DNA of 64,000 nucleotides from Nymphaea colorata (Eukaryota > Streptophyta > Magnoliopsida > Nymphaeales > Nymphaeaceae). Positions 42,756 to 54,821 of the stretch are shown here, one piece after another; positions within the stretch are counted from its first letter, which is position 1, and the number at the start of each line of letters is the position of its first letter. The notes under the pieces were generated by a model. That model saw only the letters and a program-made list of their open reading frames with translations. It was not told the DNA's origin and searched no databases. The translations under genes were made by a program, and so were the position numbers. The stretch lies in assembly GCF_008831285.2 (NCBI RefSeq), contig NC_045149.1:1924001-1988000 (forward strand), read 5' to 3'.

Positions 42756-45240
42756 TGAACACGGTCAATAAAAAAAATCTACTTCCAGTTATATAGCTTG
42801 CTGCTACGTGAAGAAGAAATAATCCTAGCAGCACCAAAAAGAAAACTGTCACAAGATTAGCAACAAAGAAGCTTGAGATGACACCAAAGTAGTCACGAAG
42901 TCAACCCCAACAACAGCAATAAGGAGGCTTGAGGCGGCACCAAAACAGTGTTCAAAACCACCAATAATTTCAGCAAGATCATATATATAGATGATAATCC
43001 CGACTTGATTGATATAAAACATAAATGTATGTGTGTTCTTTAAATGAATGAATGCATTACGAAAACAAACCATGTGAATGCACACAACTAAGTATATTAA
43101 TAAAAGAAAAGTAGATACATATATGCCTGAATGGCATGATATTTTGAAATGAATACATTATGAAAATAAACTATGTGAATGCACACAATTAAACACATTA
43201 ATAAAAGAAAAGTAGATAAACCGAGCTTAATAAAAAGGTTCTTTTGTGCAAACTCATTCAAAACCCTAAATTTATTTATTTTTGAAATACAACGCACATT
43301 TAACAATGCATGAATACATTTAGTCACATAAACATATTTTAAAAAGCTAAAATAATGATTCACATTATTAACAATGTTATTTTGGTGATTTGCAATGAAG
43401 AAAGTAAAAAGGTTTAAGTTAAAAATAAAATATTGGATAGAAAAACCCTAACTAAATGAAAAACAAAAATTTGCCCAATCCTAGAAAAACTACAACTTAT
43501 CATGAGCAACTTATTTGATTAATCCTAAAGAATAGGCAAATGATATCAATCTTCATGCAATTTTGGGTGAAGAATCTTCACATATCAAATAATCAATTCT
43601 AAGATACGAAAAAAACTGTTTTCTAAAAAAGGATATTAATCAAGAAAATCATTGCAGAAAATTGAATTTCTACAGAAAACAAATGAGTTTTACTGCTATG
43701 ACTTTTCTACAGCTCAAAATATATGAAAATAACTTCAATTAACCTGAATTTTGGATTGTAGATTTCCTACATAGAAAATAATCAACATAAATTTATTGAT
43801 TAAAAAAAGAATAAGCAATGAAAAAGTGACATATGTGCAAAAGTTGCTATAGAAACAACAACTTGTAGACAAACTCATAAATTTGACAAAGTACCAAAAA
43901 ACAGTAAAACAGTGTCAGGACTCATGTTCCATGAATGCAAACGTTAATCCAATAATGTTCAATGATCATGAAACTTGGCATACTTACTCTCTTTATATCA
44001 AGTTTTCAATCGAAAGTGCAAGTTTTGAAAAAACTTTTATGGATTAAAAGATATGAAATCAAAAACCCAGACCACTGAATAGTTTTCTGTAGAAAAAAAT
44101 AAAGCAGTTTAAATCATGAAATTTGCCAATATAAAAGCTATATCAAATGTGCATGAACCAATGTGAATTTTTTTTGTAGAATCTTTACATACCAGAGAAT
44201 CTATAGAAACTTAAAACAGTAGAAATGACCTACAAACAAGAGATCTATGCATCAAACAAATTGATGCATTAACTTGAAAATCTAGAATTCTATAAAAATG
44301 ACCAAGTCATTGTAATAGTTTTTATATGAATTTCAAATAGATATAATGTGAGGTTAGAGAGCTCATCTTGAACTGAAATTTGATATGTAGGTTTATTATA
44401 TATTGAAGAATCTATAGAAACTTATAGATTTGAAAATACATTTGAATGTACTTTCTAGTGGATTGTGCAAACAATCTAACCTCATGATCTTATTTGAAAG
44501 GGGTAGAAAACTTAGTCTTGGCTTAAAATTTGGAGGAAGACTCATGACATAACAGAGAAACTATAGAACTTGAAAGCACTAAAAAAAACAATTACAGAGA
44601 AAATAATATGTGGGCAAAGTCAAGCAAAATGCAAAAAGTTGTAGAAACTAATCCGATTAAAATATTAAATTCAAGGTCAAATAAACATGGAATTGCATGA
44701 AATTTTAGGTGAAAAAATTAGACATATACAGAAAACTCTTGTTGTAGATTGAGATAACTAAGTTCATTAACCTACTAAAATTCCAAGACTTAGATATGTT
44801 AAAAATGTGAGACATAAAAACTAATTTTGAAAAATGGACTAAGAGATGTGTCAAATAACAACAAAAATACATAAAAATTGCTAGGCACAAACTGGATACA
44901 TATGTAGAACTAAGTTTTTTCACAGATTGCAACAGCTGATTTCTGGTTTAAGAGATCTAACCATTTGAATTAGGAGAAAATCTGTCTTGCAATAGCAAGT
45001 TTGATTTTCACTTTACTTAAAATTTAACATCTTTTAAACTAGGTTCCAACAAAAAATCCCAAAATATAACCAAATTACTTACATGAATCAATTAATTAAG
45101 CATATTGGAATTCAAAATAAAGTAAATAACTTAACATCTAAATATACAAAATAAAGATCAAATACATATACATGACAACAATCAACTATGTGCATGCACA
45201 TGTGCGTTGTGATTAACATAAAAAGAAAAGGAAACTACTA
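42756..45240. other. AT-rich DNA with diverged short duplications
   Basis: Two imperfect ~54-bp units (42857-42892, 42911-42947) carry GCTTGAG and GCACCAAA or ACACCAAA. Two ~120-bp-spaced units (43018-43110, 43140-43225) share TGTGAATGCACACAA and AATAAAAGAAAAGTAGATA. From 43550 to 44950 short phrases such as AATCTATAGAAACTTA recur irregularly. No coding region. It could be the decayed 5' part of copia 1, but no LTR match to 38343 was found. Confidence 0.45.
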
Positions 45241-45600
45241 AAGAAATGGATGTGGAAGAGGAGGGACAAGAATGCCTATGTGAAGTCCTTGAGAGAGAGA
45301 GGTGGCTTGCCTTTTTTTTCTTCTTCTCCTTCCGTTTTCTTCTTTCTTCTTCAACTTCTTCCTCTTTTCTTCTTCCTCTTCTTCTCCTTTCTTCCTTGCT
45401 AGTTTGTGTCCAACTCCTTATATTTGGAAACTATGCATAAGAGGGGAATATATGAATGAGGGTTGGACACCCCCACCCCCTAAACCAAGTAAAACACAAA
45501 GGAGAGGAGAGAACTTACTTTGGTAACCATGCAGAAGGAGCAATAGAGGGTTGGACACCCCCACCCCTATTTATAATGTTCTTGGTTAGATTCTAGTGAA
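45241..45600 (-). promoter_or_regulatory. CT/GA-rich region with TATA box and 21-bp direct repeats
   Basis: On the - strand TATAAATAGGGG (45567-45578) precedes two copies of GGGGTGGGGGTGTCCAACCC (+ strand 45460-45480 and 45548-45568), then a long GAA-rich stretch. The + strand frame over this stretch is phenylalanine- and serine-rich and only reflects CTT repeats. This could be the promoter and leader of an unseen or lost element reading on the - strand. Confidence 0.3.
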
Positions 45601-48600
45601 ATCTATCCAATCACATGTTTAGAAAAAGAAAAACATGGATTGCTGAGGTGTCAACAAGATCAATGGGGGAGATCTACTTAAATATTTGATCAAGGGCCTA
45701 CATTTATCTGTTGATGCTATTTTTAAATTTAATTTTCAAGAAATTATAATTTTCCAAATGAAGGGGCAGAGCTCTAGAGGATTTCCTTTTGAAAAAGATA
45801 AAAACACTGGCCAACCCTGAGATGGACAGTCAGGATTGACCCTATCCAAGATGAATTAGATCAGACCATTGAATTGGAAATTTGATGCTTCGTTTAAATT
45901 TTGATCTGAATTCTAAGTAAAATTTGAATTTTGTATTTAGATTTTGCTCTCGATGGAGAAAAGTGACTCTAAATATCAAATATGAGATCAAGATCTCAAA
46001 CAATGTAGATTATAAATCCATATTATGGATTTGGAGTTCCAAATCAGGATCTGAGGTCCAGGCACATGAACTAGGCTTAGCTAGGTTTAGTAAGTTCAAG
46101 CTCAGTGTTAGGATGTTGACGTGGGCTTGTTCTGGGTTTGGGCTAGGTTGGAGGTAGGTCCAAACTATGGTTGAGCCAAGCTAACTGCTGTTTATGTTAA
46201 ATTGAGCTGACTGAGTTAGGTTTTGACCTGAGCTGAAAATGAATTCAGACCCTGTTTGAGCCATGTTGGGCTCAGGTATAGCATAAGAAACATGTAAGTT
46301 GGCTTCATGCAACTCCTAACCTAGGCAAATATTGAAATGATGCACTTTTACCAAATGTTAGTTTTGTCCCTGGGTGTTGAAACCATGTTCCACGAGTTAT
46401 GGTGGGTATTATACATTGCAAAATTATAGAAAATGCCAAATATGTGTTCATGTGAAATTTCATGGAAAAATGATGAGTAACCAAAAAGTTACCTTGAAAA
46501 TACTCTCCTGGCACTAAGAAGACTTTAGTGTGAACTTTATTGAGGTTGAGTTGTCATTGTTGAGAATTATCCAAATCACTCCGCAAGTGAGCTCATTTGC
46601 ATATAAAATGGAGGAAATGGAATGTTTATAATGGGAATTTGCTTTTGGAAATTGGGAATATCTTTGAAAATAGTTTGTTGACACTAAAAAAGACTTGAAA
46701 GTAAAGTTGTGAGGTCAACGATGTTCTAGTGTGAAGAAATTAATGAAAGATAGCATGAATGAGTCATTTTCAACTAAATTTGACCTAATGTTAGCTATGA
46801 TATGGGTTGTGGAAGTTCCTAGTGATATGTAAATATGAATATATGAATATTTTCATAATTAGATTGATAAAACATAATTCTAAGGAATTTCACAACTATT
46901 TTATGAAAATTAAACAAAATTTGGGCAAAATGAAGAGTGATCAAGGGCAAAATGGTCATTCTTCTGACTTACAGCAGGCTGGGTGATTTGGGTCTAATTG
47001 CCTAACATTTGGATTATAGAATCTATATTTTTGTGATATTTGGCCTTTGTATTTGAAAAATACTTGAGAATATCAATACAAATTCTCCATTAAATGGCAA
47101 AATGGTCATTTTGGCAATGAAAAATTTGAGGTGTATACAGTATGTCAATTTCATGTTTGTACAACATAAATTCATGTCAATGCTTTCCCTTACTTATCTA
47201 GTTTGTTGCAATGTGCATATTGCAACTGAAATGTGATGCCATTCAATTTTTTATTTTTTTTTGAGAATGTCAAATCTTGGTTTGCTGACCGTGTAACTCT
47301 TTCTCTCTCAATCTTTCCTTCATTAGGTCAAGAAACTCTAACTTTTCAGTCATAAATCACACACTTGCTATTAGTGGCGACTTGGTAGTCATCATGTCAA
47401 TTTTTTTGTTGCTGCATTTAGGACGAAGAGAACATTAAACACTTTTAATTGATTCCACTTATTTATAAATAGGTTCTACATTAGACACTTTTCATGACAT
47501 TTTTTTTGCATATAAATCTTCTCAGCCACATTTTTATTTTTACTCGATTGTGGAAATTCCCAAAATCTTCATAGCTTTGTTTTCTGCATGTTATTTTTGA
47601 GAAAGGATTTTGATTTTGCCTTCATATTGTTGATAAGTGCCAGGATTGTCATACTACAATTTTATTTACATATATGTACATGCATTGCATCTGATCCTGT
47701 AGTTGGGTATCAAACTTTCTTGGTTTGAAGCAGGAACTATTAGCGACAAGTCTCTACCAAAATTGCTAAGATTTCTTCAACCTCTAAAAGTGAACAAAGG
47801 AGTTGAGTTTTCCTTGTTTTTTGTATGAAGTTTTCTCCTTATGCATGTTTCTTTGTACTTGACAATGAAATGATGAGACTTTAAGCTAGTGGATAAAAGA
47901 TGTGCAGTAAAATTCACTTTTGCTATGCTTTATTTTGGAGGCCCATTTGAAGCACATTTTTTGTTGCAATTGCCACATTTTCTTTGCCTTCTAACAAAAA
48001 AAAAAAACTTGAAAAAACCCCTTAAGTAGCTGTATCGTCATTTTTTCAAGATCAAAGAACTATCAAAACTATGGCAGGTTCATGTCATAACCACAACGTG
48101 ATATATTAGTAGCTGTTTATTACAGTGAACTGTCAAATCTTAATTTGTTTTTGTATCTTCTTGATGCTTGTGAATATGGCATTCCTTTTCTTACGTTACC
48201 TTATTCAAAAGTTGACTTTTTTTTAGTCATCAGGATTCTGCCAGATTTGGTCTAGTTGCTTTTGAGTAAGGAGAGATGCAGACACATGCTAATTATGGAG
48301 AATTCATTGGAATGAAAAGTTGAAGTGGAGGATGCAATTGTTATTGATGGCTATCTTGTGGAGATTGCTCGTGATCACCATCTTGACCAGATTGTTGAGA
48401 CAGTTCAGATGTAGAGTGTAGGCATTTAAATACAAATTTTTATATTCAGATATTAAATTTGTAAGTGTTGTCTTTTGGGAGCGTTGTTTCTAAAAGTAAT
48501 TAAATGATGCACTAGGAATGGGTGGAGAGACTGTCCCTATATGCATGTTAAAAACATGATTGGTAATTAACTTTTAGAATAGCTTTTGAAACTCATTTCT

Positions 48601-48860
48601 AAACAGTTATGGCTATTCCTAAAAGTATTAGGAACACCACTTTTAAGAACATTTGAGCAACAATCACTTGACCGTTTCTAATTACTTTTAATAATTGCTA
48701 TATATAATTTTAAGAATGTTTTCCTGATGTTGTGCAACCTAGAAACTACAAACTTGTGGTGGAGAAGATGATTGCAAAAAGGAAAATGGAAAACTAAAAG
48801 GCGAGTGGGAAAAGGTAGGTGAAAGAGAAAACGGAAAATAGGGAAAGCCACACCAAATTG
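45601..48860. other. Intergenic AT-rich DNA, no gene recognised
   Basis: Both strands are closed in most frames. A + strand stretch at 48322-48420 reads EVEDAIVIDGYLVEIARDHH before TAG and might be an exon relic, but no family was recognised. Confidence 0.4.
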
Positions 48861-49108
48861 AATGTGTGTGTGTGTGTGTTTATATATATATTGATTTATG
48901 TATATATGTAATGCTTGGGAACTAATGATTGGTTCATTCTACAAAGATTTTGGTTTTGTTCAGAATGAGAAAATTAGATCTAGTCTTGTTTCTACCTTTA
49001 TGCCATTCCAAATACAATTTTGAAATATTGGATCTTTCGTGACTTAAACTGTGTATATCCTTCACTTGTAGTGATTTATCATTCATTGAATGAGTGAAGA
49101 ACACACAT

Positions 49109-49145
<37 letters not shown>

Positions 49146-49150
49146 AGAGA
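48861..49150. repeat. (TG)n, (CA)n and (TA)n microsatellites
   Basis: A (TG)n run lies at about 48861-48880 with TA beyond it. A (CA)n-(TA)n run spans about 49103-49144. Confidence 0.85.
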
Positions 49151-50640
49151 GATGGGGGGGATATGTATTTACCAAACTTTCATACACCTTCTCTGCTTGG
49201 CCAACCTTTCATTTGGTAAACTATGCATATAACAATGGAGAGATTTCTGAAAATTTCATAAATGAATGGGTTGAGACAAACTCATTTTGATTTTTGTGTT
49301 TCATTTGCAAGATGGACCACACTTAAAGATTGAGTGGATCCAATCCTTGGTGGAATTGATTTGACGAGATCATGAAGTCCAATTCGTTGCGCATTCAAGG
49401 AGTAAGAAAACATTCTTGCTTCATTCTCCTCTCTCTCTCTCTCTTTGCATACATCAATAAAAACATTCAATCACATAGAAGAACGAATTACGTTTTTTCC
49501 CAAACCATGGTGGCCTTCTTCTCCTGATTTCGCAGCAATGGGATCCTTTGAAAAACTGATTTTGAAAACACTTGTTTCTGGTTTTCACAAACAGAAATTC
49601 CTTCCTCAGGGAACCTTGGGGCATCCGCTGAAACCAACACTATGTACTGTCACAATCCATTCAAAGAGCATTTATCTCGCAACATCTGTAAAAAAAAACA
49701 AAAAAAAAACAAAAAAAACAAAAAAACAAAAAAACAAACCATGGTTTGGATCGGTTTTGAGAATCGTGGGAATGCATGCATATATAGTTTTGACATGTCC
49801 ATGCACATTTCTTTCGTGGCGACCCAGCTGGACATAATTTCCAGTTTTTGAACTAAAAAATCTCAACCCACCCTGCACGCATTGGCTGTCTTCATCCACC
49901 ATTCATGTAGAACGTCCACCATTTTCCAGCAATGTGATGCTTGAGAGCATTAAATATAATCCCATAACATCTTAATGGCTACAATAAGAGAGGAGTGCAC
50001 CAAAGATGCTGCTTTTAGGACAGCAAATGAGGCTGCCGATTTGGGTGAATCCAACTAGCCTTGGTTGGGAACATATTGACTCAATGCAGTCCATTTTGAG
50101 GTACATGAGTCAAATAAAAATTCTTGCAAGGCATGAAACGAGGATGGCCAAATAACCTGTGGTCAATTCTAACTCATTTTGGAAGCTAGATTAATCGATT
50201 CACCGAGCTCATGGCTAAGCTGAAATTGGATAACTATAAGCTGCCGACTTGGGCAAGACGGCTGGTCAAAGATCCAGATTATGGGGTTGATTAGGGTTTG
50301 ATTTGTGGCGTCAAGCCACCAGAAATTTGACAAGCTGGTGGTCGACTTGGCTGGTTATTGTAAAATATCAGAAATATCTTCGGAATTTGACCGTCTTCAT
50401 TGTTTCATTAAGATGAAGAAAGAGGGGGCAGCTTGGGCGTTGGTGAGCTAAAAGCTAAGGGTGTTTGAACCCTTGACTTCAGTTTGATAGAGGATGGTGA
50501 CGACCTCACCGTGGCTGCTACGAATCAGACCATGGTGGGAGGACTGGGCAAACACGAGCAAGAGTTGCACCTAGAACCTGGGGATGCCTTGAGAAGGGTC
50601 GACGTGAAGGTAGGGAGCGGGTAAGACGTCGAGTGAGTGA
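49151..50640. other. Intergenic DNA with an A-rich tract
   Basis: An interrupted poly-A tract with regularly spaced C (AAAAAAAAC type) lies at 49689-49737. A CT run lies at about 49427-49444. No coding or RNA gene was recognised. Confidence 0.45.
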
Positions 50641-50649
50641 CGCCTTAGG

Positions 50650-50970
50650 CAGTGATCAGCTTGAGCAAGTAGCTGGACCAGGTTGAGGAGACGTCTTGAA
50701 CAGGGATCAGCTTGAGCAGGGAGCTAGACCAGATTGAGGAGATATCTTGAGTAGGGATTGGGCTAGAGTAGGGAGCAGCTAGGCAACACGGGACGCATAT
50801 ACTGGAAACGCCTTCGAGCAGGGGTCGGCTAGACCAAGGTGCTGATAGGCGACCGGGATTGGACCAGCATGAAGACACCTGACCTGGAAACGCCTTTGAA
50901 CAAGGTCAGCTAGAGCAAGGTGCTGCTAGGCGACGTGGGATTGGACCAAGCTTGGAGATGCCTAGGCTGG
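50650..50970. repeat. Imperfect tandem repeats, ~51-bp and 82-bp units
   Basis: Units starting GATCAGCTTGAGCA occur at 50654 and 50705 with a weaker third at about 50755 (spacing about 51). Units starting CTGGAAACGCC occur at 50802 and 50884 (spacing 82) and share GGTGCTG(A/C)TAGGCGAC. The G- and A-rich frame they give on the - strand has no domain. Confidence 0.75.
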
Positions 50971-51216
50971 GGACTTCCTTGAAGATACTTAGCCTGGTGG
51001 AGTGTGGGAAGAGAGATCAGCTGGACGTTTCAGCTGGAGAGTGTGTTGGCTGGTGGAAGAGGGATCTTGTCAGTCTGGTGGAGGAGGTCCCTTGCTAGTT
51101 AGCAAAGGTCAGTCTTCTTGCTTCAGTTGGCTTGTTCTTCTAGCTTAGCTTGAACAACAAGCAAATGGGGCAGGCTTGCTTCTTTTCTCCCTTGTCAAGA
51201 TCTCATATCAGCTGAA

Positions 51217-51318
51217 ATGAGTTAGTTTCTAACCAACTCATTCGGTTCCCAAAGAAGAAAGGGAAGGATGAGTTAGTTTCTAACCAACTCTTTCGGTTCC
51301 CAAAGAAGGAGGGGAAGG
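51217..51318. repeat. Two 51-bp tandem repeats
   Basis: ATGAGTTAGTTTCTAACCAA starts at 51217 and again at 51268. The units differ at a few bases. The motif contains the short palindrome TTAGTTTCTAA. Confidence 0.85.
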
Positions 51319-52318
51319 GAGAGGGGGACACCATTTACGGCCGTTCCCTCTTCTCTGACCAGAAATTTGTCCAGTTTCATCCTTAAAAAAAATTAGACAC
51401 CTCCTCAATTTCTCTTTATTTTTAGAGAAAACCGATTCCTAGAATAGGTTCATTCCGAAAATGTCCGGAATGAAAAGGTTGAGCTTCTTTGAGTGACTTT
51501 TTAATTGATCTAGATCGTCTTCGATCTAGTCTTGGGTGAATTATTTGTATAGAAATGGGCTCAACCATAGCACAGGGAGATGTCTCTTTCTATTGAATTT
51601 CTTTGAAAGAGCTTTTGGCTTTGTTTTAATTGGAGTGATCAGCTCAATCCAATTTTTAGATTAATTGGATTGAGCTGATCAAGATCTTCCAAGCTAATCT
51701 TAAATCTGGATTCTTGTTTCGTAGAAAGAGTCCATTTTTAAATTGATTCCAAAATAATTTTAGGAAATTTTGGCAATGCTTGCTCTAGGCGAGCCGTTCC
51801 TAGTTCATTTTCCTTTGGTTGGGACTTCCTTGGATAAATCTAAGGAACAAAATAGGGAGAGAAAAAGGGAGAGAGTCGCATCAACTATCGTCTCTCTTTG
51901 TGTTAAAATAAGACTGAAAGAGGATTTTAATTCTCACTAATTTTAACCTTGATTGTGAAAATTTGAGCTTTCAGACCTTGATTCAGATGCATCTCAAATT
52001 TTAATTTTGGCTTTAGTCGAATTTGAAATCGCATTCAAGTTGACAAAAAAAAATTGACTTTTTTGGCAACTTACTATTCTAAATTAAATTTGCGAAAATA
52101 TTGAATACTATGCAACTTACCAGAGTCTAGGATTGGGTTGGGCAGACATCGATTCTGGTAAAAAATATTTTATGAAAACTTTCAAGATTGCCACTAGAAA
52201 ATTTTGGGGTGTAAAGAATAGGTTGTCCATCTAAAAGATTAGTTCAATGACATGTGTCAACTCTCGATTAATTTGAACTTGAACTATAGATTCAGATAGA
52301 GACTCAGATCATGATCTG
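51319..52318. other. Intergenic DNA before block B, possibly an old LTR
   Basis: The mix of short tandem repeats upstream, T-rich stretches and the closing TTTTGGGGTGTAAA recalls plant LTR sequence, but no paired LTR, primer site or target duplication was found in the window. Confidence 0.3.
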
Positions 52319-52964
52319 GATGAAGAACTATATGGATGTGCTTTAAAGTTTAAATATCCAAAACTGTGGGGCTGAAATGAAATCATGAAAACCCGGTGCT
52401 CCAATTGGGTTTTTGTGAGCAAACAAATTAAAGTAAACAAACTCATTTTGTAAAAGTTGATGCACATTAGTTTTTTTCTTAATCTTATAATTCTTGACAT
52501 TTGGAGTCCATTTGCGATTTTTTCACAAGAACTTCAGGTGGCCGAAAATGCTGGATGACACCTAGACATCACGTCTCTTTCTACCTTCCTCTGATATATA
52601 TAAATTTATATAACATCCAAGCCCTGACTATCTCTAAGATAGTTATATGCATACTGCTTAGGATCAAATAGGATAGATGGACTGAGAAAAGGTGTGAACC
52701 ATATGTCTGTTGTCATTCATTTAAGTTGGAGATAAAAAAAGGTGTGGACATTTAAAATTCTAGCATGCCTGAGCTGCTCCTGATCTTAGGTTCGGGAGAT
52801 GAAGAAGGTATGCGGTTTGGGCATGCTATAAGTCTGGATGCCCATGCCCTTTTTGTTAAAAAAAAAAAATCACTTGTTAAATCTCGCCCATCAAATCTTA
52901 CGTGATGGACAATAGACAATGGTCCATGCATCCATATTTTTGTTCAGTCCATATATTCTGTGGG

Positions 52965-53011
<47 letters not shown>

Positions 53012-53990
53012 TGCTCACTAGATGGTTGCAAACTGAAGCTGGTTAGTCCTCAGAAGACGTTTATGGTCTTGACCTGCATGTCATACTAGTACGTCTATTT
53101 GTTCTTGTTTATTGTTTACAATGTACAGTTTCATGGCAATTGATGAGTTTGGTTGGCCTGCTTAACATGGATAGGATAGAGTAACTGTCAAATGCTGTCA
53201 ATAGGTGAAAGATGTCAATCCAGTAGATGGATGAATTGATTTGGTGGTTCCCATATCTTTAATACCAGACAGGTAACCTAAGCGCAAAAAAGATGTTGGT
53301 AATGCCTGATATATGTGAACAAGTAGGATGCCATGTGTACCTTTTAAGTTCAAACCATGAACAGAAGATTTAGCAAGAAAACTGGAAAGATTAACAGACC
53401 TGCTGCTTCCTAAGAAACTCAGTTACCATCCATGTAGAGCTACTTTGATCTTCCCAATGTGTTTCTTATTTGCCTTGCAAGTTCTTCCATTGGTTATTGC
53501 TAGGGTACGAATCAGAATAAGGCAGCAACAAGATGAGATTTGAGAAATGGCTGTCAAAATCTTTAGATAATTTGAAAACAGGGGATGTCAATAAGAAGTT
53601 GTTTTACGTGATTGAGAATGAACTTGTTTTACGTGATTTAAAACATTACACAAGCAATGTATTATAGCCTTGTAGCTCTCCCACAATCTTAAGCTTTTAT
53701 GTCACTAAGTATGCTAGCATATAGCGATATTATTTCTTTTTTGTTAACGCTGTAATCATCTTTAACTGCATTCTCATTCTAACTTTGCCATTTTTTGTAC
53801 CCTTTGTAACACGGTAATCATCTTTAACTGCTTTCCCATCTTCTTTCCGCTGACACCTGCTTTTGAAGTGCATGCCCTCAAAGGCCTCAACTTTTCACAA
53901 TAAAGTTGCGTAGTCCTTTGTGATATGAAGCTAAAGTGAACACTAGGGCTAACGTTATGCTGCATCCTGTTGTGCCATTTGTCACTAAAG

Positions 53991-54746
53991 TTCTCAAGGG
54001 CAGCTGGTCGGTAAAGGAGACCATATCTAGTCTTCCATTTGCTAGTGAGGAGAATGGCATTGAAGAAGCAGCAGCTTTAACTGGTGCCAACTGTCAAGAA
54101 GAAACTAATGGAGGATGAAGGGGTGGGGAAGGCATAAAAAAATGATGAAATAGAAACTATGCAAGAGGACCCCTTAAGATTGGATGCGTTGCTTGCTTCC
54201 AGCACAAAGAGAGTTGAAAAACGTAAAGAGAAGAACGATGCGATGGTTAGAGTGAAGAAAGCAGAAGATGAGAATAAAAGGTTTCTAACGGCGCAAAAAG
54301 AAGCTCTAATTCTGTGCTTAGACATTGCTGCCCGTCGCTATATACCACCATGGTTTAATCTCTTGACACATTTTCTTTAATCTATGTTTCATGATTGGGA
54401 GCTTATTCTCGTTTTTCCTGTAATGTACTTTTGGTTTCTGCCTTGGACATCAGTCATGATGCTTATCTTGGATCTTCTCAGGGCCCAAACTGTGATTGAT
54501 ATCTTGGTGAAACATGCTTTTGACAACATTGGTAGATTTACTGCACAACAGAGGGATGCAATTGAGAAGCTTTGGACGTCCATCCGTGAACAGATGACAC
54601 ACAGAAAGCAAGGCAAATCAGTTACAGGAAAACTTGACATGAATGCCTTTGAGATGCTTCAGGAGAAGTATGCCAATGAAAAGATCAGCATCCGTCATGC
54701 AGTTGGAGGAGGTGGGGATCGACAAGCAGAACAATGGCTGGGCTAA
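53991..54746 (+). pseudogene. 3' fragment of the five-exon gene in block B
   Basis: It matches exon 4 (53991-54352), intron 4 and exon 5 (54482-54746) of the gene at 15663-23246. Exon 4 has a one-base loss near 54010, a one-base gain near 54108 that restores frame, and then an in-frame TAA at 54135-54137. Exon 5 remains open to its normal TAA with the NEKISIRHAVGGGGDRQAEQ end. With no exons 1-3 and no promoter it is a fossil. The preserved exon 5 suggests the loss is fairly recent, or that change is simply slow. Confidence 0.85.
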
Positions 54747-54821
54747 TTATGGACTCTCTGAGAAATGTAACCTGCACTTTTTAATTTGACTTCCTGCACT
54801 TCGGTGAAATGGCTATTTTCT

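Noticed and set aside
45246-45526. Phenylalanine/serine-rich small frames
   Set aside because: They come from CTT repeats; no conserved protein pattern.
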